NCBI RefSeq assembly: GCF_001305965.1
Contig: NZ_JXQC01000003.1
Location: 2,628,861-2,692,860, forward strand
DNA from: Erythrobacter sp. SG61-1L
GTDB taxonomy: Bacteria; Pseudomonadota; Alphaproteobacteria; Sphingomonadales; Sphingomonadaceae
Direction: 5' to 3'
DNA: 64,000 bases
The position numbers were made by a program, and so were the translations under genes. Below are positions 40,987-50,678 of the stretch, piece after piece (positions within the stretch are counted from its first letter, which is position 1; each line of letters starts with the position of its first letter). The notes below the pieces were generated by a model. That model did no database searches, was not told the DNA's origin, and saw nothing but the letters and a program-made list of their open reading frames with translations.

Positions 40987-41892
40987 GTGCCGGATTTCGA
41001 TCCCGTCAATTACGCGATTCCAGCTTTCATCCTGCTGGTCCTTGCCGAAATGATCTGGGCACGGCTGCGCGCACCGCAAGCCTATGAACCGCGCGACACG
41101 GCCATGTCGCTGGCCTTCGGGCTGGGCAGCACTGTTGCGGGTGCCCTCACTGCATCGCTGGTGCTGGCCATGCTGGTGAAGCTTTACGAGTTCCGCCTGC
41201 TGGAGATCGGCTGGCAATGGTGGGCGTGGGCGGCCTGCTTCGTGCTGGACGATTTCGCCTATTACTGGTCCCACCGCTTCGGCCACCGTGTGCGCTGGTT
41301 CTGGGCCAGCCACGTGAACCATCATTCCAGCCAGCATTACAACCTGTCCACTGCCCTGCGGCAGACCTGGACCGGCTTCATCGCCATCACCTTCATCTTC
41401 CGCCTGCCGCTGGCGCTGATCGGCTTCCACCCGGCCATGATCCTGTTCTGCGGCGGGCTGAACCTGATCTACCAGTTCTGGATCCACACCGAGGCCATCG
41501 GGAAGATGCCGCGCTGGTTCGAGGCCGTGATGAACACGCCTTCGCATCACCGGGTCCACCATGCGACCAATCCTCTCTATCTTGACCGCAACTATGCCGG
41601 CACTTTCATCGTGTGGGACAAGCTGTTCGGCACTTATCAGCCGGAGCGGGACGATCTGCGCATCCACTATGGCATCGTGAAGCAGTTGGGCAGCTTCAAC
41701 CTGCTATGGTCGGTATTCCACGAATGGATCGGCATTGCGCGGGACATGTGGCACGCACCCTGGCGGCACAAACTGTCCTACCTGCTGCGAGAGCCGGGCT
41801 GGAGCCACGACGGCAGCCGGGAAACTTCCGACACGATCCGCGCGCGCTGGCTGGAACAGGCCGCCGCGCGGCAGCAGCACTCAGGCGACTGA
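40987..41892 (+). CDS. Sterol desaturase / fatty acid hydroxylase family protein
   Basis: 301 residues from a GTG at 40987. Four or five membrane helices and the complete di-iron histidine set: HRFGH at 96-100, HVNHHSSQH at 109-117, and HHRVHHA near residue 190. The pattern is of the membrane-bound C-5 sterol desaturase/alkyl hydroxylase superfamily. In sphingomonads candidates include carotenoid, sphingolipid or fatty-acid hydroxylation, and a bacterial sterol role is less likely. The substrate is not shown by the neighbours. Confidence 0.88.
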   Translation: MPDFDPVNYAIPAFILLVLAEMIWARLRAPQAYEPRDTAMSLAFGLGSTVAGALTASLVLAMLVKLYEFRLLEIGWQWWAWAACFVLDDFAYYWSHRFGHRVRWFWASHVNHHSSQHYNLSTALRQTWTGFIAITFIFRLPLALIGFHPAMILFCGGLNLIYQFWIHTEAIGKMPRWFEAVMNTPSHHRVHHATNPLYLDRNYAGTFIVWDKLFGTYQPERDDLRIHYGIVKQLGSFNLLWSVFHEWIGIARDMWHAPWRHKLSYLLREPGWSHDGSRETSDTIRARWLEQAAARQQHSGD

Positions 41893-41942
41893 CCCCGCGC
41901 CGTGTAGCCAAGGCGCCCTGACATGACGCGAGGGCACCAACG

Positions 41943-41966
41943 AAAAGGGGGAGCCGAAGCTCCCCC
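41943..41966 (-). terminator. Intrinsic terminator of the TPR-sulfotransferase gene
   Basis: On the minus strand GGGGGAGC, loop TTCG, GCTCCCCC, then TTTT (41966 down to 41943). A textbook hairpin with a UUCG tetraloop, 28 bases past the stop at 41994. The stem may also stop the converging hydroxylase operon, although no T-run lies on that side. Confidence 0.85.
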
Positions 41967-41993
41967 CTCCCGATGTTCTGGTGAATGGCCGGT

Positions 41994-44135
41994 TCAGGCC
42001 TTCTCGATCGCGTCGATCAGCGGCTGCAGGCCATCGCCATATTTCTTCCAGCGCTGCACCGCAGTCTTGTAGATCGGCTTGCGCACCTGGGCGACGCTGG
42101 CGGTCTTCACCGGGCGGCTGGACTTGTGGAACTCCAGCATCTTGTCGTCCCATTCCAGGCCCAGGAATTCGATGATCCCGCGCGCTTCCTTCTCGGTGTC
42201 GGCCACGACGTTTTCGTATTCGACAACCTTGAGAACACCTTCGGGCAACACCGATTCCCAATACTTCATCAGCGCGTCGTACTGGCGGTAATAACGGCCC
42301 AGCTCGCCCATGTCGTAGCTGTGCGGCATGTCGTCCTTGAACAGCTTGGTGAAGGCGGACAGGCAGCAATCCACCGGGTCGCGGCGAGTGTTGATGAACT
42401 TCGCATTCGGGAACAGCAGGTGCAGCATGCCCAGGAAGAAGTAGTTCGTCAGCAGCTTGTCCGTCACGATCCGGGCATCGCCGGCGTTCTTGAACATGGC
42501 CTGCTCATAGCCATCGGCCACCAGCTTGTAGTGGTTGGGCTTCAGTTCGGAGACCATCTGCGGGAAACGCGAGAGCGAAGGGAATCGATCGCGCAGCTTG
42601 TGCAGCATCTGGCTGAAATACTTCACTTCGCCCGCGCCATAGACGGCATCGTTGCTGGCGAGGATCTGTTCGACCAGGGTCGAGCCGGAACGCGGCATGC
42701 CCACGATGAACAGCAGGCGATCCGTCTGGTTGCCCGCATAGGGCCGGTTCTGGAAGATCTCGGGCGGGAAGGCCTCCTTGATCTCTTCGAAGAACTTGAA
42801 GGTTTCCTCCTCACTGTAATTGAGGAGCTTGCGCTTGATCTTGCCGCCTTCGATGTAGTTTTCGAGCGCCTTTTCCGGCTGGCCGTTATCGTCCAGCGCC
42901 TTGGCATAGGCGTAATAGAGCGGCAGCCGAAGTTCGACCGGGCGGTTCTTCATCCGCTCGACCACTTCGGTCAGGTTCTCGTAAAGCTCGGTCTCCTTGG
43001 AATAGTCGACCAGATCGTTGAGATTGGCATAGGCGCCGATCAGGTTGGGGTTGAGCTTGAGCCCGCTCAGGATCTTTTCGCGCGCATCGTCCAGCCGGCC
43101 GACCGATTTCAGGGCGACGCCGTAATAGCTCAGCGTTTCGGCATTGTTGGGCTGCAGCTTGTCGGCCTTTTCCAGCAGGGCCACTGCCTCGTCATAGCGA
43201 TCGGTTTCGTGCAGCACGCTGCCAAGCACGGTCAGCGCCTCGCCATGTTCGGGCCGCTGGCGCAGCACAAGGCGCAGTGCCTGTTCCGCAGCGGTGAAGT
43301 TGGCGCGGCGAGACTGGATACGCGCGGTGAGGATCAGCGCGCGCACATCGTTCGGTGCCAGCTTGAGCGCTTCGCCCAGCAGGCGCAGCGCATCAATGTC
43401 GCGCTTTTCGGCGAAATAGAGGCTGGCAAGGTTGGTGTGGGCTTCAACGTAGCGCGGGTTCTGCTGGATCGCCTTGCGCAGGGCGTGTTCGGCCTGCTCA
43501 TTCTTGCCCATGTCGCGCAACATGGTGCCAAGGTTGTTGTAGGCTTCCGGATAGCGTTCCCGATAGGCCAGCGCGTTCTGATAGGCTTCGATAGCCTCGT
43601 CATTCTTGCCCATGCAACGCAGCGCATTGCCGAGATTGTTGTAGACTTCGGGGAAGTCCGCCTGCAGTTCCAGCGCCTTGCGATAGCAGGCGGCGGCTTC
43701 GGCATAATTGCGCCCGTCGAACCGCGCGATGCCCAGATTATTGTGGGCCTGCGCGTTCTTCGGATCGATTTCGATCGCTTCCTGCAGGCTGACGATGGCA
43801 TCGGCCAGATAGCCTTGCTGGCGCTGCACCTCGCCCAGGTTGGAGCGGAACCGGGCAACCTTGGGCTGCAGCTTGACCGCGCGCTTCAGGCTGGCAATGC
43901 CTTCCTTGGGCTTGCCAAGCGCCGTCAGCGTGACGCCGAGGATCGAGTGGACATCCGCCAGCTTGGGCTTGGACTGGAGGATCTGGCGGCACATGTTTTC
44001 CGCCTGCTTGTAGCGCTTGCTGCCGTAAAGCTGACCGGCGATCGCGACAGCGTCGTCCTCGGTCATCCTCATCGATCCCTTCTGGATCTTCTTGATCATC
44101 TCATCGAGACGGCGGTCGGTCATGGACTGCTGCAT
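41994..44135 (-). CDS. TPR-repeat sulfotransferase family protein
   Basis: 713 residues. The first ~430 residues are about a dozen TPR units (for example PKNAQAHNNLGIARFDGRNY, YPEAYNNLGTMLRDMGKNEQ). The C-terminal domain from about 470 is a sulfotransferase: PAPS phosphate loop GMPRSGSTLVEQIL at 479-492, and TRRDPVDCCLSAF as the second PAPS block. No signal peptide or membrane helix. Such TPR-sulfotransferases are abundant in sphingomonads and may sulfate surface sugars or proteins; the acceptor is unknown. Single gene with its own terminator. Confidence 0.9.
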   Translation of the reverse strand: MQQSMTDRRLDEMIKKIQKGSMRMTEDDAVAIAGQLYGSKRYKQAENMCRQILQSKPKLADVHSILGVTLTALGKPKEGIASLKRAVKLQPKVARFRSNLGEVQRQQGYLADAIVSLQEAIEIDPKNAQAHNNLGIARFDGRNYAEAAACYRKALELQADFPEVYNNLGNALRCMGKNDEAIEAYQNALAYRERYPEAYNNLGTMLRDMGKNEQAEHALRKAIQQNPRYVEAHTNLASLYFAEKRDIDALRLLGEALKLAPNDVRALILTARIQSRRANFTAAEQALRLVLRQRPEHGEALTVLGSVLHETDRYDEAVALLEKADKLQPNNAETLSYYGVALKSVGRLDDAREKILSGLKLNPNLIGAYANLNDLVDYSKETELYENLTEVVERMKNRPVELRLPLYYAYAKALDDNGQPEKALENYIEGGKIKRKLLNYSEEETFKFFEEIKEAFPPEIFQNRPYAGNQTDRLLFIVGMPRSGSTLVEQILASNDAVYGAGEVKYFSQMLHKLRDRFPSLSRFPQMVSELKPNHYKLVADGYEQAMFKNAGDARIVTDKLLTNYFFLGMLHLLFPNAKFINTRRDPVDCCLSAFTKLFKDDMPHSYDMGELGRYYRQYDALMKYWESVLPEGVLKVVEYENVVADTEKEARGIIEFLGLEWDDKMLEFHKSSRPVKTASVAQVRKPIYKTAVQRWKKYGDGLQPLIDAIEKA

Positions 44136-44338
44136 GGGCGTTCTTTCGTCGTTTCCTGTTCTTGCGCCCGCATGCCGCTATTTCCGCGGTTCATTGGGCG
44201 CGCCGGGTAGGACATCAGTTCGATCCTGTCACTACACTACCCGCGCGAAAAGCAAGACAGCGCGGCAGGAGGCAGGCCTGGCCGGGAGAAACCGCATTGT
44301 TGCGCTCCGGCCAGTGCATTGTTCGATCGGCCAGCGCC

Positions 44339-44677
44339 TTAAAGCGCGGTTTCGCCGGTTTCCCCCGTGCGGATGCGCAGGGCGGAACCAAGATCGAGGA
44401 CGAAAATCTTGCCGTCCCCGATGCTGCCCGTGGCAGCGGCCTGCTGGATCGCTTCCACCGCGCGTTCCACCAGCGAATCCGGCAGCGCGACTTCCACTTT
44501 CACCTTGGGCACCATGTTGGTGGCATATTCGGCCCCGCGATAGATTTCGGTCTGGCCCTTCTGGCGACCGAACCCCTTCACTTCGCTGGCCATCATCCCG
44601 GCCACACCGATCGCACTGAGCGCTTCGCGCACATCGTCGAGCTTGTGCGGCTTGATGATCGCGATGACATATTTCAT
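44339..44677 (-). CDS. P-II family nitrogen regulator, copy 1 (downstream of amtB)
   Basis: 112 residues. T-loop [17 protein letters not shown] contains Tyr51, the uridylylation site. B- and C-loop motifs [10 protein letters not shown] and RTGE are intact. Expected to gate AmtB by T-loop insertion and to signal 2-oxoglutarate and ATP/ADP status. It is 67% or more similar by eye to copy 2 at 46381-46719, and the two enclose amtB. Separated from amtB by 255 bases containing a terminator, so it may have its own promoter. Confidence 0.93.
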   Translation of the reverse strand: MKYVIAIIKPHKLDDVREALSAIGVAGMMASEVKGFGRQKGQTEIYRGAEYATNMVPKVKVEVALPDSLVERAVEAIQQAAATGSIGDGKIFVLDLGSALRIRTGETGETAL

Positions 44678-44816
44678 CTCAATCCAACTCCTTCACCGCC
44701 GGTCGTACCGGCTACTCCCCCAACAAAGCAGCAACACCGGCCCGCGTCCAGTGAAGCGCGTCACAATATGAACGCCTGCGCGCATTGTGGCAGCGGAAAA
44801 GCGCCGTTCGGGCACA

Positions 44817-44848
44817 AAAAAGGGGCCGGAGCGGCTGGCTCCGGCCCT
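44817..44848 (-). terminator. Intrinsic terminator after amtB
   Basis: Minus-strand reading: GGGCCGGAG (44847-44839), 7-base loop, CTCCGGCCC (44831-44823), C, then TTTTT at 44821-44817. Lies about 85 bases past the amtB stop and before the second PII gene. Confidence 0.85.
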
Positions 44849-44932
44849 TGTTCAGTTTGCGTTCGCAGGAGGAACGTCGTGAGGCGGGATCGGGGGAGGA
44901 GAGGAGGAGCCCCGATCCCGCCAAGCTTGCGA

Positions 44933-46351
44933 TTAGTTGTAGGCGCGTTCGCCGTGTTCGCCGATGTCGAGACCTTCGACTTCGACTTCCGGCGAGACCC
45001 GCAGGCCGACCACCATCTTGACGATGAAGCCAGCGATCAGGGTGCCGATGGCAGCCCAGGCAATGGCAACCGCAACCGCGATGATCTGGGTGATGACCTG
45101 CGAGGACATCACGAAGTCGTCGCCGCCGGGGCCACCAAGGGCGGGCGAGTAGACAACGCCGGTGCCGATGGCGCCAACGATACCGCCGATGCCGTGGATG
45201 CCGAAGGCGTCCAGCGAGTCATCGTAGCCCAGAGCCGGCTTCAGCTTGGCAACCGCGAAGTAGCAGACCACCGAAGCGACCACGCCGAGGACCAGGGCGC
45301 CCATCGGACCCGAGTTACCGGCAGCCGGGGTGACGGCGACGAGGCCGGCGATCACACCCGAGCAGAAGCCCAGCGAGGAAGCCTTGTGGCCAGCCAGCTT
45401 TTCAACAACCATCCAGGCCAGGGCCGCAGCAGCGGTGGCGATGAAGGTGTTCATCATCGCGAGACCGGCAGTGCCGTCGGCTTCGAGTTCCGAACCGGCG
45501 TTGAAGCCGAACCAACCCACCCACAGCAGGCCCGTGCCGACCATGGTCAGCGTCAGGCTGTGCGGCGGCATCGGCTCAGCCGGGTAGCCCTTGCGCTTGC
45601 CGAGCAGGTAGGCGAGCACCAGGCCCGACACACCGGCATTGATGTGCACAACGGTACCGCCGGCGAAGTCCAGGGCGCCCATTTCGAACAGCAGACCGCC
45701 GCCGGCCCACACCATGTGAGCGATCGGGAAATACACGATCGTCAGCCAGATGGCGGTGAACAGCAGGGTCGCGCCGAACTTCATGCGCTCGGCCGTCGCA
45801 CCCAGAACCAGCGCGGCAGTGATCGCAGCGAAGGTCATCTGGAAGCAGACGAACACATATTCGCTGATCACTTCGTCAGAGAAGGTGGCAGCGGTCGTGT
45901 CAGGCGTGACAGAGGAAAGGAACAGGCTGCCCGAGCTGATGAACTGGCCCAGGAAACCTTCCGGCGGGGTCGGACCGAAAGCGGTCGAATAGCCCCAGAG
46001 AACCCAGATCACCATCGCCAGGGCGGCAGTGGCGCCGATCTGGGTCATGGTGGAGAGCATGTTCTTGGAACGGGTCAGACCGCCGTAGAACAGCGCGAGG
46101 CCGGGAAGGATCATCAGCAGGACGAGGACCGTGGAGGTCATCATCCAGGCGTTGTTGCCGGCGTTGGGAACGGCAGCAGCCGCTTCGGTAGCGGCTTCGG
46201 CGACCGGGGCCGGCACAGCGGCGACGGCGGCATCCGTTGCGGCCGCGGCAGCATCGGCCACCGCTTCGGTGGCTTCCTGCGCCCAGGCGGCAGTAGCGGC
46301 GAACATGGACACGCCAAGCGCGCCAGCGCCGCAAACAAGTTTGCGGATCAT
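44933..46351 (-). CDS. amtB: Ammonium transporter
   Basis: 472 residues from the ATG at 46351. A cleavable signal peptide (MIRKLVCGAGALGVSMFAAT, cut near AAWA-Q) is followed by an unusual Ala/Val/Glu-rich linker at residues 26-65 (ATEAVADAAAAATDAAVAAV). Then come eleven membrane segments with AMT signatures: LPGLALFYGGLTRSKNMLST, DFAGGTVVHINAGVSGLVLA (first pore His) and DAFGIHGIGGIVGAIGTGV (second pore His). Conducts ammonia inward and is blocked by PII binding. Preceded by PII copy 2, 29 bases away. Confidence 0.95.
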   Translation of the reverse strand: MIRKLVCGAGALGVSMFAATAAWAQEATEAVADAAAAATDAAVAAVPAPVAEAATEAAAAVPNAGNNAWMMTSTVLVLLMILPGLALFYGGLTRSKNMLSTMTQIGATAALAMVIWVLWGYSTAFGPTPPEGFLGQFISSGSLFLSSVTPDTTAATFSDEVISEYVFVCFQMTFAAITAALVLGATAERMKFGATLLFTAIWLTIVYFPIAHMVWAGGGLLFEMGALDFAGGTVVHINAGVSGLVLAYLLGKRKGYPAEPMPPHSLTLTMVGTGLLWVGWFGFNAGSELEADGTAGLAMMNTFIATAAAALAWMVVEKLAGHKASSLGFCSGVIAGLVAVTPAAGNSGPMGALVLGVVASVVCYFAVAKLKPALGYDDSLDAFGIHGIGGIVGAIGTGVVYSPALGGPGGDDFVMSSQVITQIIAVAVAIAWAAIGTLIAGFIVKMVVGLRVSPEVEVEGLDIGEHGERAYN

Positions 46352-46380
46352 AGTATTACCCCTCAAGTGATGCGCCCGGA

Positions 46381-46803
<423 letters not shown>

Positions 46804-46985
46804 TTAATGACTGATTTACGATTCTTTCCCGCAGCTTAAGCCGATGGGCACGCCCGAATCTTGTGCAGTTGCCTGTTTTTTAGGCAGTCATTCGCTACGC
46901 TGGCAGTCAATGATGGGGACATCTTCGTGCAAGTGCGCGGCAGGCCCGAAGGCAAGCGCCCGCATGCTGCCAATGCCTGAAAATC

Positions 46986-47693
46986 CTATTTCCCGGCCCC
47001 GCCCAGCCGCGCCACCGCCCAGATCGGCAGGTGGTCCGATGCCGCCGTGGCCAATGCGCTGTGGTGGACGCCGTGGTCCAGCACGTCCCAGCCTTGCGAA
47101 AAGACGATGCGGTCCAGCGGGGCGAGCGGCTGGCGGCTGGGGAAGCTGCGCCCCGGGGCGAGCGGTTGCCAGCCTTGGCCGAATTCGCGGATGCTGCCCC
47201 CGCGCAGGGACCATTCGTTGAAATCGCCCAGCATCACGGCGGGGCAATCTTCCTCGCAGGCGGCCAGATCGCCCGTTACCGCGCGAATCTGGTCACGGCG
47301 GCGAATGCCCGAAAGGTCCAGATGCATGCCCACCACGCGCAACCGGCGCCCTTCATGCGCAAGTTCCGCCCGCACCGCCCCGCGCGGCTCCAGCGTGGGC
47401 AGGTGCACCGCATGGGTGCCCAGCACTTCGAAATGGCGGCGCACCAGCACGGCATTGCCGTGCCAGCCCATGCTGTCGGGCCGCATGGCGAGATGGGCGA
47501 TGGCATAGCCCTGTTCCTCCACCAGCGCGCGCGGCAGAACGGAGGCCCGGCGGCCGAAGCGGCGGTCAACTTCCTGTAGCGCGACGATGTCCGCATTCAC
47601 TTCATGCAGCACGGACAGGATGCGATCCGGGTCGCGGCGCCCATCCGTGCCCACGGCCTTGTGGATGTTGTAACTGGCGAAGCGGATTTCCAA
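46986..47693 (-). CDS. Endonuclease/exonuclease/phosphatase family protein
   Basis: About 235 residues. No ATG is available at the right place: the likely start is the TTG at 47693, five bases past the preceding gene's stop. Motifs of the DNase I-like metallophosphatase fold are intact: SYNIHKAVG, ALQEVDRRFGRR, VGMHLDLSG, MLGDFNEW and the terminal SDHLPIWA with the catalytic His. Members act on DNA, phosphoinositides or sphingolipids. No signal peptide. Co-oriented with the flavin oxidase-like gene. Confidence 0.85.
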   Translation of the reverse strand: MEIRFASYNIHKAVGTDGRRDPDRILSVLHEVNADIVALQEVDRRFGRRASVLPRALVEEQGYAIAHLAMRPDSMGWHGNAVLVRRHFEVLGTHAVHLPTLEPRGAVRAELAHEGRRLRVVGMHLDLSGIRRRDQIRAVTGDLAACEEDCPAVMLGDFNEWSLRGGSIREFGQGWQPLAPGRSFPSRQPLAPLDRIVFSQGWDVLDHGVHHSALATAASDHLPIWAVARLGGAGK

Positions 47694-47698
47694 GCGGG

Positions 47699-48277
47699 TC
47701 AGTCCTGCGGGATGGTCGAAGGATCGCCCGCGATATAGCGGTCGGTCGTGCGCACTGGCAGGCCGTCGATACTGGTGCGGCGGGTCTTGTGCTTGCCTGC
47801 CCATTCCACCGGATCGGCCTTGGCATGGACCTTGAGCAGGGTCGGCCGTTCCCGCTCCAGGTTCATGATCGGCACGCCATAGCCGCAACTGGTCTGGACG
47901 CTTTCCACTTCGATGTCGAAAATCTGCCGTGTGCCGGGCATCAGGGTGAAATGGGCGGCGAGTTCCTCCCAGTCCCGGTCCCACGGCACCACCGGGCGAC
48001 CCTGCCCATAAATGCGCAGGATCAGCGCGGGCTGCTGGAAATTGCAGAACATCAGCGTGATGCGTCCATCTTCCAGCAGATGGGCATTGGTCTCGTTCCC
48101 CGAGCCGCCAAGGTCGAGATAGGCCACGCGGCTGGGCGAAAGGATGCGGAAGGCATCGTAGCCCTTGGGGCTGAGATTGATCCGCCCGTCCTTTGCCGCC
48201 GTGGCGACGAAGAACATCGGTTGCCGCTCTATCATCGCGGCATGGGCGGGGGTGAGCGCTTCGAAGAACTCTGCCAT
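47699..48277 (-). CDS. Pyridoxamine 5'-phosphate oxidase family protein
   Basis: 192 residues with a split-barrel flavin/heme-binding fold: MIERQPMFFVATAAKDGRIN and LSPKGYDAFRILSPSRVAYL, then LDLGGSGNETNAHLLEDGRI, the FMN-binding strands. The C-terminal extension (SCGYGVPIMNLERERPTLLK) is typical of the subgroup of about 190 residues, which is not the true PdxH of vitamin B6 synthesis. Function unassigned. First gene of a pair with the metallophosphatase. Confidence 0.87.
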   Translation of the reverse strand: MAEFFEALTPAHAAMIERQPMFFVATAAKDGRINLSPKGYDAFRILSPSRVAYLDLGGSGNETNAHLLEDGRITLMFCNFQQPALILRIYGQGRPVVPWDRDWEELAAHFTLMPGTRQIFDIEVESVQTSCGYGVPIMNLERERPTLLKVHAKADPVEWAGKHKTRRTSIDGLPVRTTDRYIAGDPSTIPQD

Positions 48278-48384
48278 GGGGCGAGTGGTAAGCAGTCACC
48301 CGCGGGGCGGCAAGCGGGGACCGGAGTAGTTTCCCTTGTGCCGCCCGAAGCTGGTTGAATCGCACGGCAGGCCGCTGGGCAGCC

Positions 48385-49920
48385 TTACCGCTCCTTGGTC
48401 GCGCCGAACTTCAGCTCGGGATTCTTTTCCTGCTGATAATTCACATCCCACACGGATTTGGCGAGGAACACCATGTCGCCATCGCGGTCGCGCGCCAGGT
48501 TGGAGCGGTTGAACTGTTCAAACCCCCTCAGTGCCTCGTCGGTGCCTTTCAGCCACCGTGCGGTGTCGAAAGGCGAGGGTTCGAGCCGTGCCTCGACCTT
48601 GTATTCCGCCTCCAGCCGGGAAACGAGCACATCGAGCTGAAGCTGGCCGACCACGCCGACAATCCACTGGCTGCCGATCTCGGGATAGAACACCTGGATC
48701 ACGCCTTCTTCCGAAAGATCGTCCAGCGCCTTGCGCAGCTGCTTGGTCTTGGTCGGGTCTTTCAAGGCGATGCGGCGCAGGATTTCCGGCGCGAAGTTCG
48801 GCAGGCCGGTGAAGCGCACATCGTTCTTTTCCGACAGCGTATCGCCCACGCGCAGGGTGCCGTGATTGGGAATGCCGATGATGTCCCCCGCCTCGGCCGT
48901 GTCGGCAATCTCGCGATCCTGCGCGAAGAACAGGATGGGCGAATGGACGGCAATCGGCTTGCCAAGGCCCGACGGGGTGAGCTTCATGCCCCGCTTGAAA
49001 GTGCCGGATACCATGCGCATGAAGGCGATCCGGTCACGGTGCTGCGGGTCCATATTGGCCTGCACCTTGAAGATGAACCCGGTCACTTCGTCCTTGTCGG
49101 GCGCAATCGTGCCACCTTCCGCCGGTTGCGGGCGCGGCGGCGGAGCGAAGCGGGCAATGGCGTCGATCAGTTCGGCAACGCCGAAATTCTTCAAGGCCGA
49201 TCCGAAATAGACCGGGGTAAGGTCGCCATTGCGATAGGCCTCGAGGTCGAATTCGGGATAGATTCCGCGCGCCAGTTCCATTTCCTCCGCCACGTCTTCC
49301 GGCAGGGAAGGATCGGCATCCCGCTTGCCCAGAAATTCGCGGCTGTCCCCTTCCGGGCGGCTGGCGGTGTTGGTGGCGAAATCGAAAATCCCTTCGAACA
49401 GCCCGCCCATGCCGATGGGCCATGCCTGCGGGGATACGTCCAGCGCCAGCATGTCTGCCACTTCGTCCAGCAGTTCGAAACAGGGGCGCCCTTCGCGGTC
49501 CACCTTGTTGATGAAGGTGATGATCGGCACGCTGCGCAAACGGCAGACCTCGAACAGCTTGCGCGTCTGCGGTTCGATACCCTTGGCCGCGTCGATCACC
49601 ATGATAGCGGAATCGACCGCCGTCAGCGTGCGATAGGTATCTTCGGAAAAGTCCTCGTGCCCCGGCGTGTCCAGCAGGTTGAAGGTGATCCCGTCCTTCT
49701 CGAAGGTCATCACCGAGCTGGTGACCGAGATGCCGCGCTGCTGTTCGATCTTCATCCAGTCCGACCGGGCGCGCCGGGCCGCACCGCGTGCCTTGACCTC
49801 GCCCGCAAGGTGGATCGCGCCGCCCTGCAGCAGCAGCTTTTCCGTCAGCGTCGTCTTACCGGCGTCCGGGTGGGAAATGATCGCGAAAGTGCGGCGGTTG
49901 GATGGGGTCGCTTGAGCCAT
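48385..49920 (-). CDS. prfC: Peptide chain release factor 3
   Basis: 511 residues. Translational GTPase: G1 SHPDAGKTT at 16-24, G2 in EQQRGISVTSSVM, G3 DTPGHEDF, G4 INKVDREG. The QQRGISVTSSVMTFE stretch and overall length mark RF3 rather than EF-G or LepA. It removes RF1/RF2 from the ribosome after peptide release. Single gene with its own promoter region facing the two lipoprotein genes. Confidence 0.96.
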   Translation of the reverse strand: MAQATPSNRRTFAIISHPDAGKTTLTEKLLLQGGAIHLAGEVKARGAARRARSDWMKIEQQRGISVTSSVMTFEKDGITFNLLDTPGHEDFSEDTYRTLTAVDSAIMVIDAAKGIEPQTRKLFEVCRLRSVPIITFINKVDREGRPCFELLDEVADMLALDVSPQAWPIGMGGLFEGIFDFATNTASRPEGDSREFLGKRDADPSLPEDVAEEMELARGIYPEFDLEAYRNGDLTPVYFGSALKNFGVAELIDAIARFAPPPRPQPAEGGTIAPDKDEVTGFIFKVQANMDPQHRDRIAFMRMVSGTFKRGMKLTPSGLGKPIAVHSPILFFAQDREIADTAEAGDIIGIPNHGTLRVGDTLSEKNDVRFTGLPNFAPEILRRIALKDPTKTKQLRKALDDLSEEGVIQVFYPEIGSQWIVGVVGQLQLDVLVSRLEAEYKVEARLEPSPFDTARWLKGTDEALRGFEQFNRSNLARDRDGDMVFLAKSVWDVNYQQEKNPELKFGATKER

Positions 49921-50029
49921 GGCCGCGCGGTTAGCCGCAGGGCGCGCCCGCGTCCATATTTCCCGTAAGCAGCCCGATTACGCCGGGTTAACGCACGAGC
50001 GGTAAAGCCCGGCGTGAAAAGGGGACATC

Positions 50030-50677
50030 ATGCGCAGACTGGCATTCTCAATCGCGATGGCATCCATGCTGGCGGGCTGCGGCGGAGCGGAACCCGGCGT
50101 CTATGCAGTGCCGCTGGCCGAGGCTTTGCAGCGGCTGAAGAAGGCGGATGTGGATGGATTCCGCTCTGCCCGCCAATGCGGCATCCTGATCCACTTCGCT
50201 GCCGACAGCCCGAAGGACGATGCGATCACCTGGCGTGTTTCCAGCAGCGGGCGCGAAGTTCTGCGCTTCACCGTGCGGCTGACTGCGGAAGGCGAGGGCA
50301 CCCGCGCCCAGATCGAAGTCCCGGCCGAGGCCAAGGGCGGCGAGATGTATGACGGCAGCCAGTTTTACCCCCGCCCTGCCGTGCACCAGCCGCTGCGCCC
50401 GGCAGTGCAGGAACTGATCGACGCGGCGATGGAAAAGCGCCCTTACGATGTGATGCGCATTCCAGACGGCCAGCGCAGCAGTGCCAATGACGGCCCCTGC
50501 AAGGTGCAGCGCGCCGGGCTGGAAAGCGGTAGCGCCCGCTTCGGGATCGACGACAAGCCGGGTTATGATTCGCGCCGGTCGCAGCAGTTGCGCGAGGCGG
50601 AAAATACGCGCGCCAATCAGGAAGGCTATGACCGATCCTACGGTCAGCCAATGGACGATACGCAGGGGAACTGGTGA
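50030..50677 (+). CDS. Hypothetical lipoprotein A of a tandem pair
   Basis: 215 residues. Lipobox MLAGC with Cys17. The mature protein (YAVPLAEALQRLKKADVDGF; VLRFTVRLTAEGEGTRAQIE) is predicted to have a beta-rich first half and a charged C-terminal tail ending in YGQPMDDTQGNW. The next gene encodes a protein with the same plan and a similar ending (YGEPMDPATGSAW), so the two arose by duplication. Family not recognised; no known partner. Confidence 0.78.
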   Translation: MRRLAFSIAMASMLAGCGGAEPGVYAVPLAEALQRLKKADVDGFRSARQCGILIHFAADSPKDDAITWRVSSSGREVLRFTVRLTAEGEGTRAQIEVPAEAKGGEMYDGSQFYPRPAVHQPLRPAVQELIDAAMEKRPYDVMRIPDGQRSSANDGPCKVQRAGLESGSARFGIDDKPGYDSRRSQQLREAENTRANQEGYDRSYGQPMDDTQGNW

Positions 50678-50678
50678 G

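Noticed and set aside
44678-44932. Second sigma-54 promoter before the downstream PII gene
   Set aside because: No GG-N10-GC element with a reasonable match was found in this gap.
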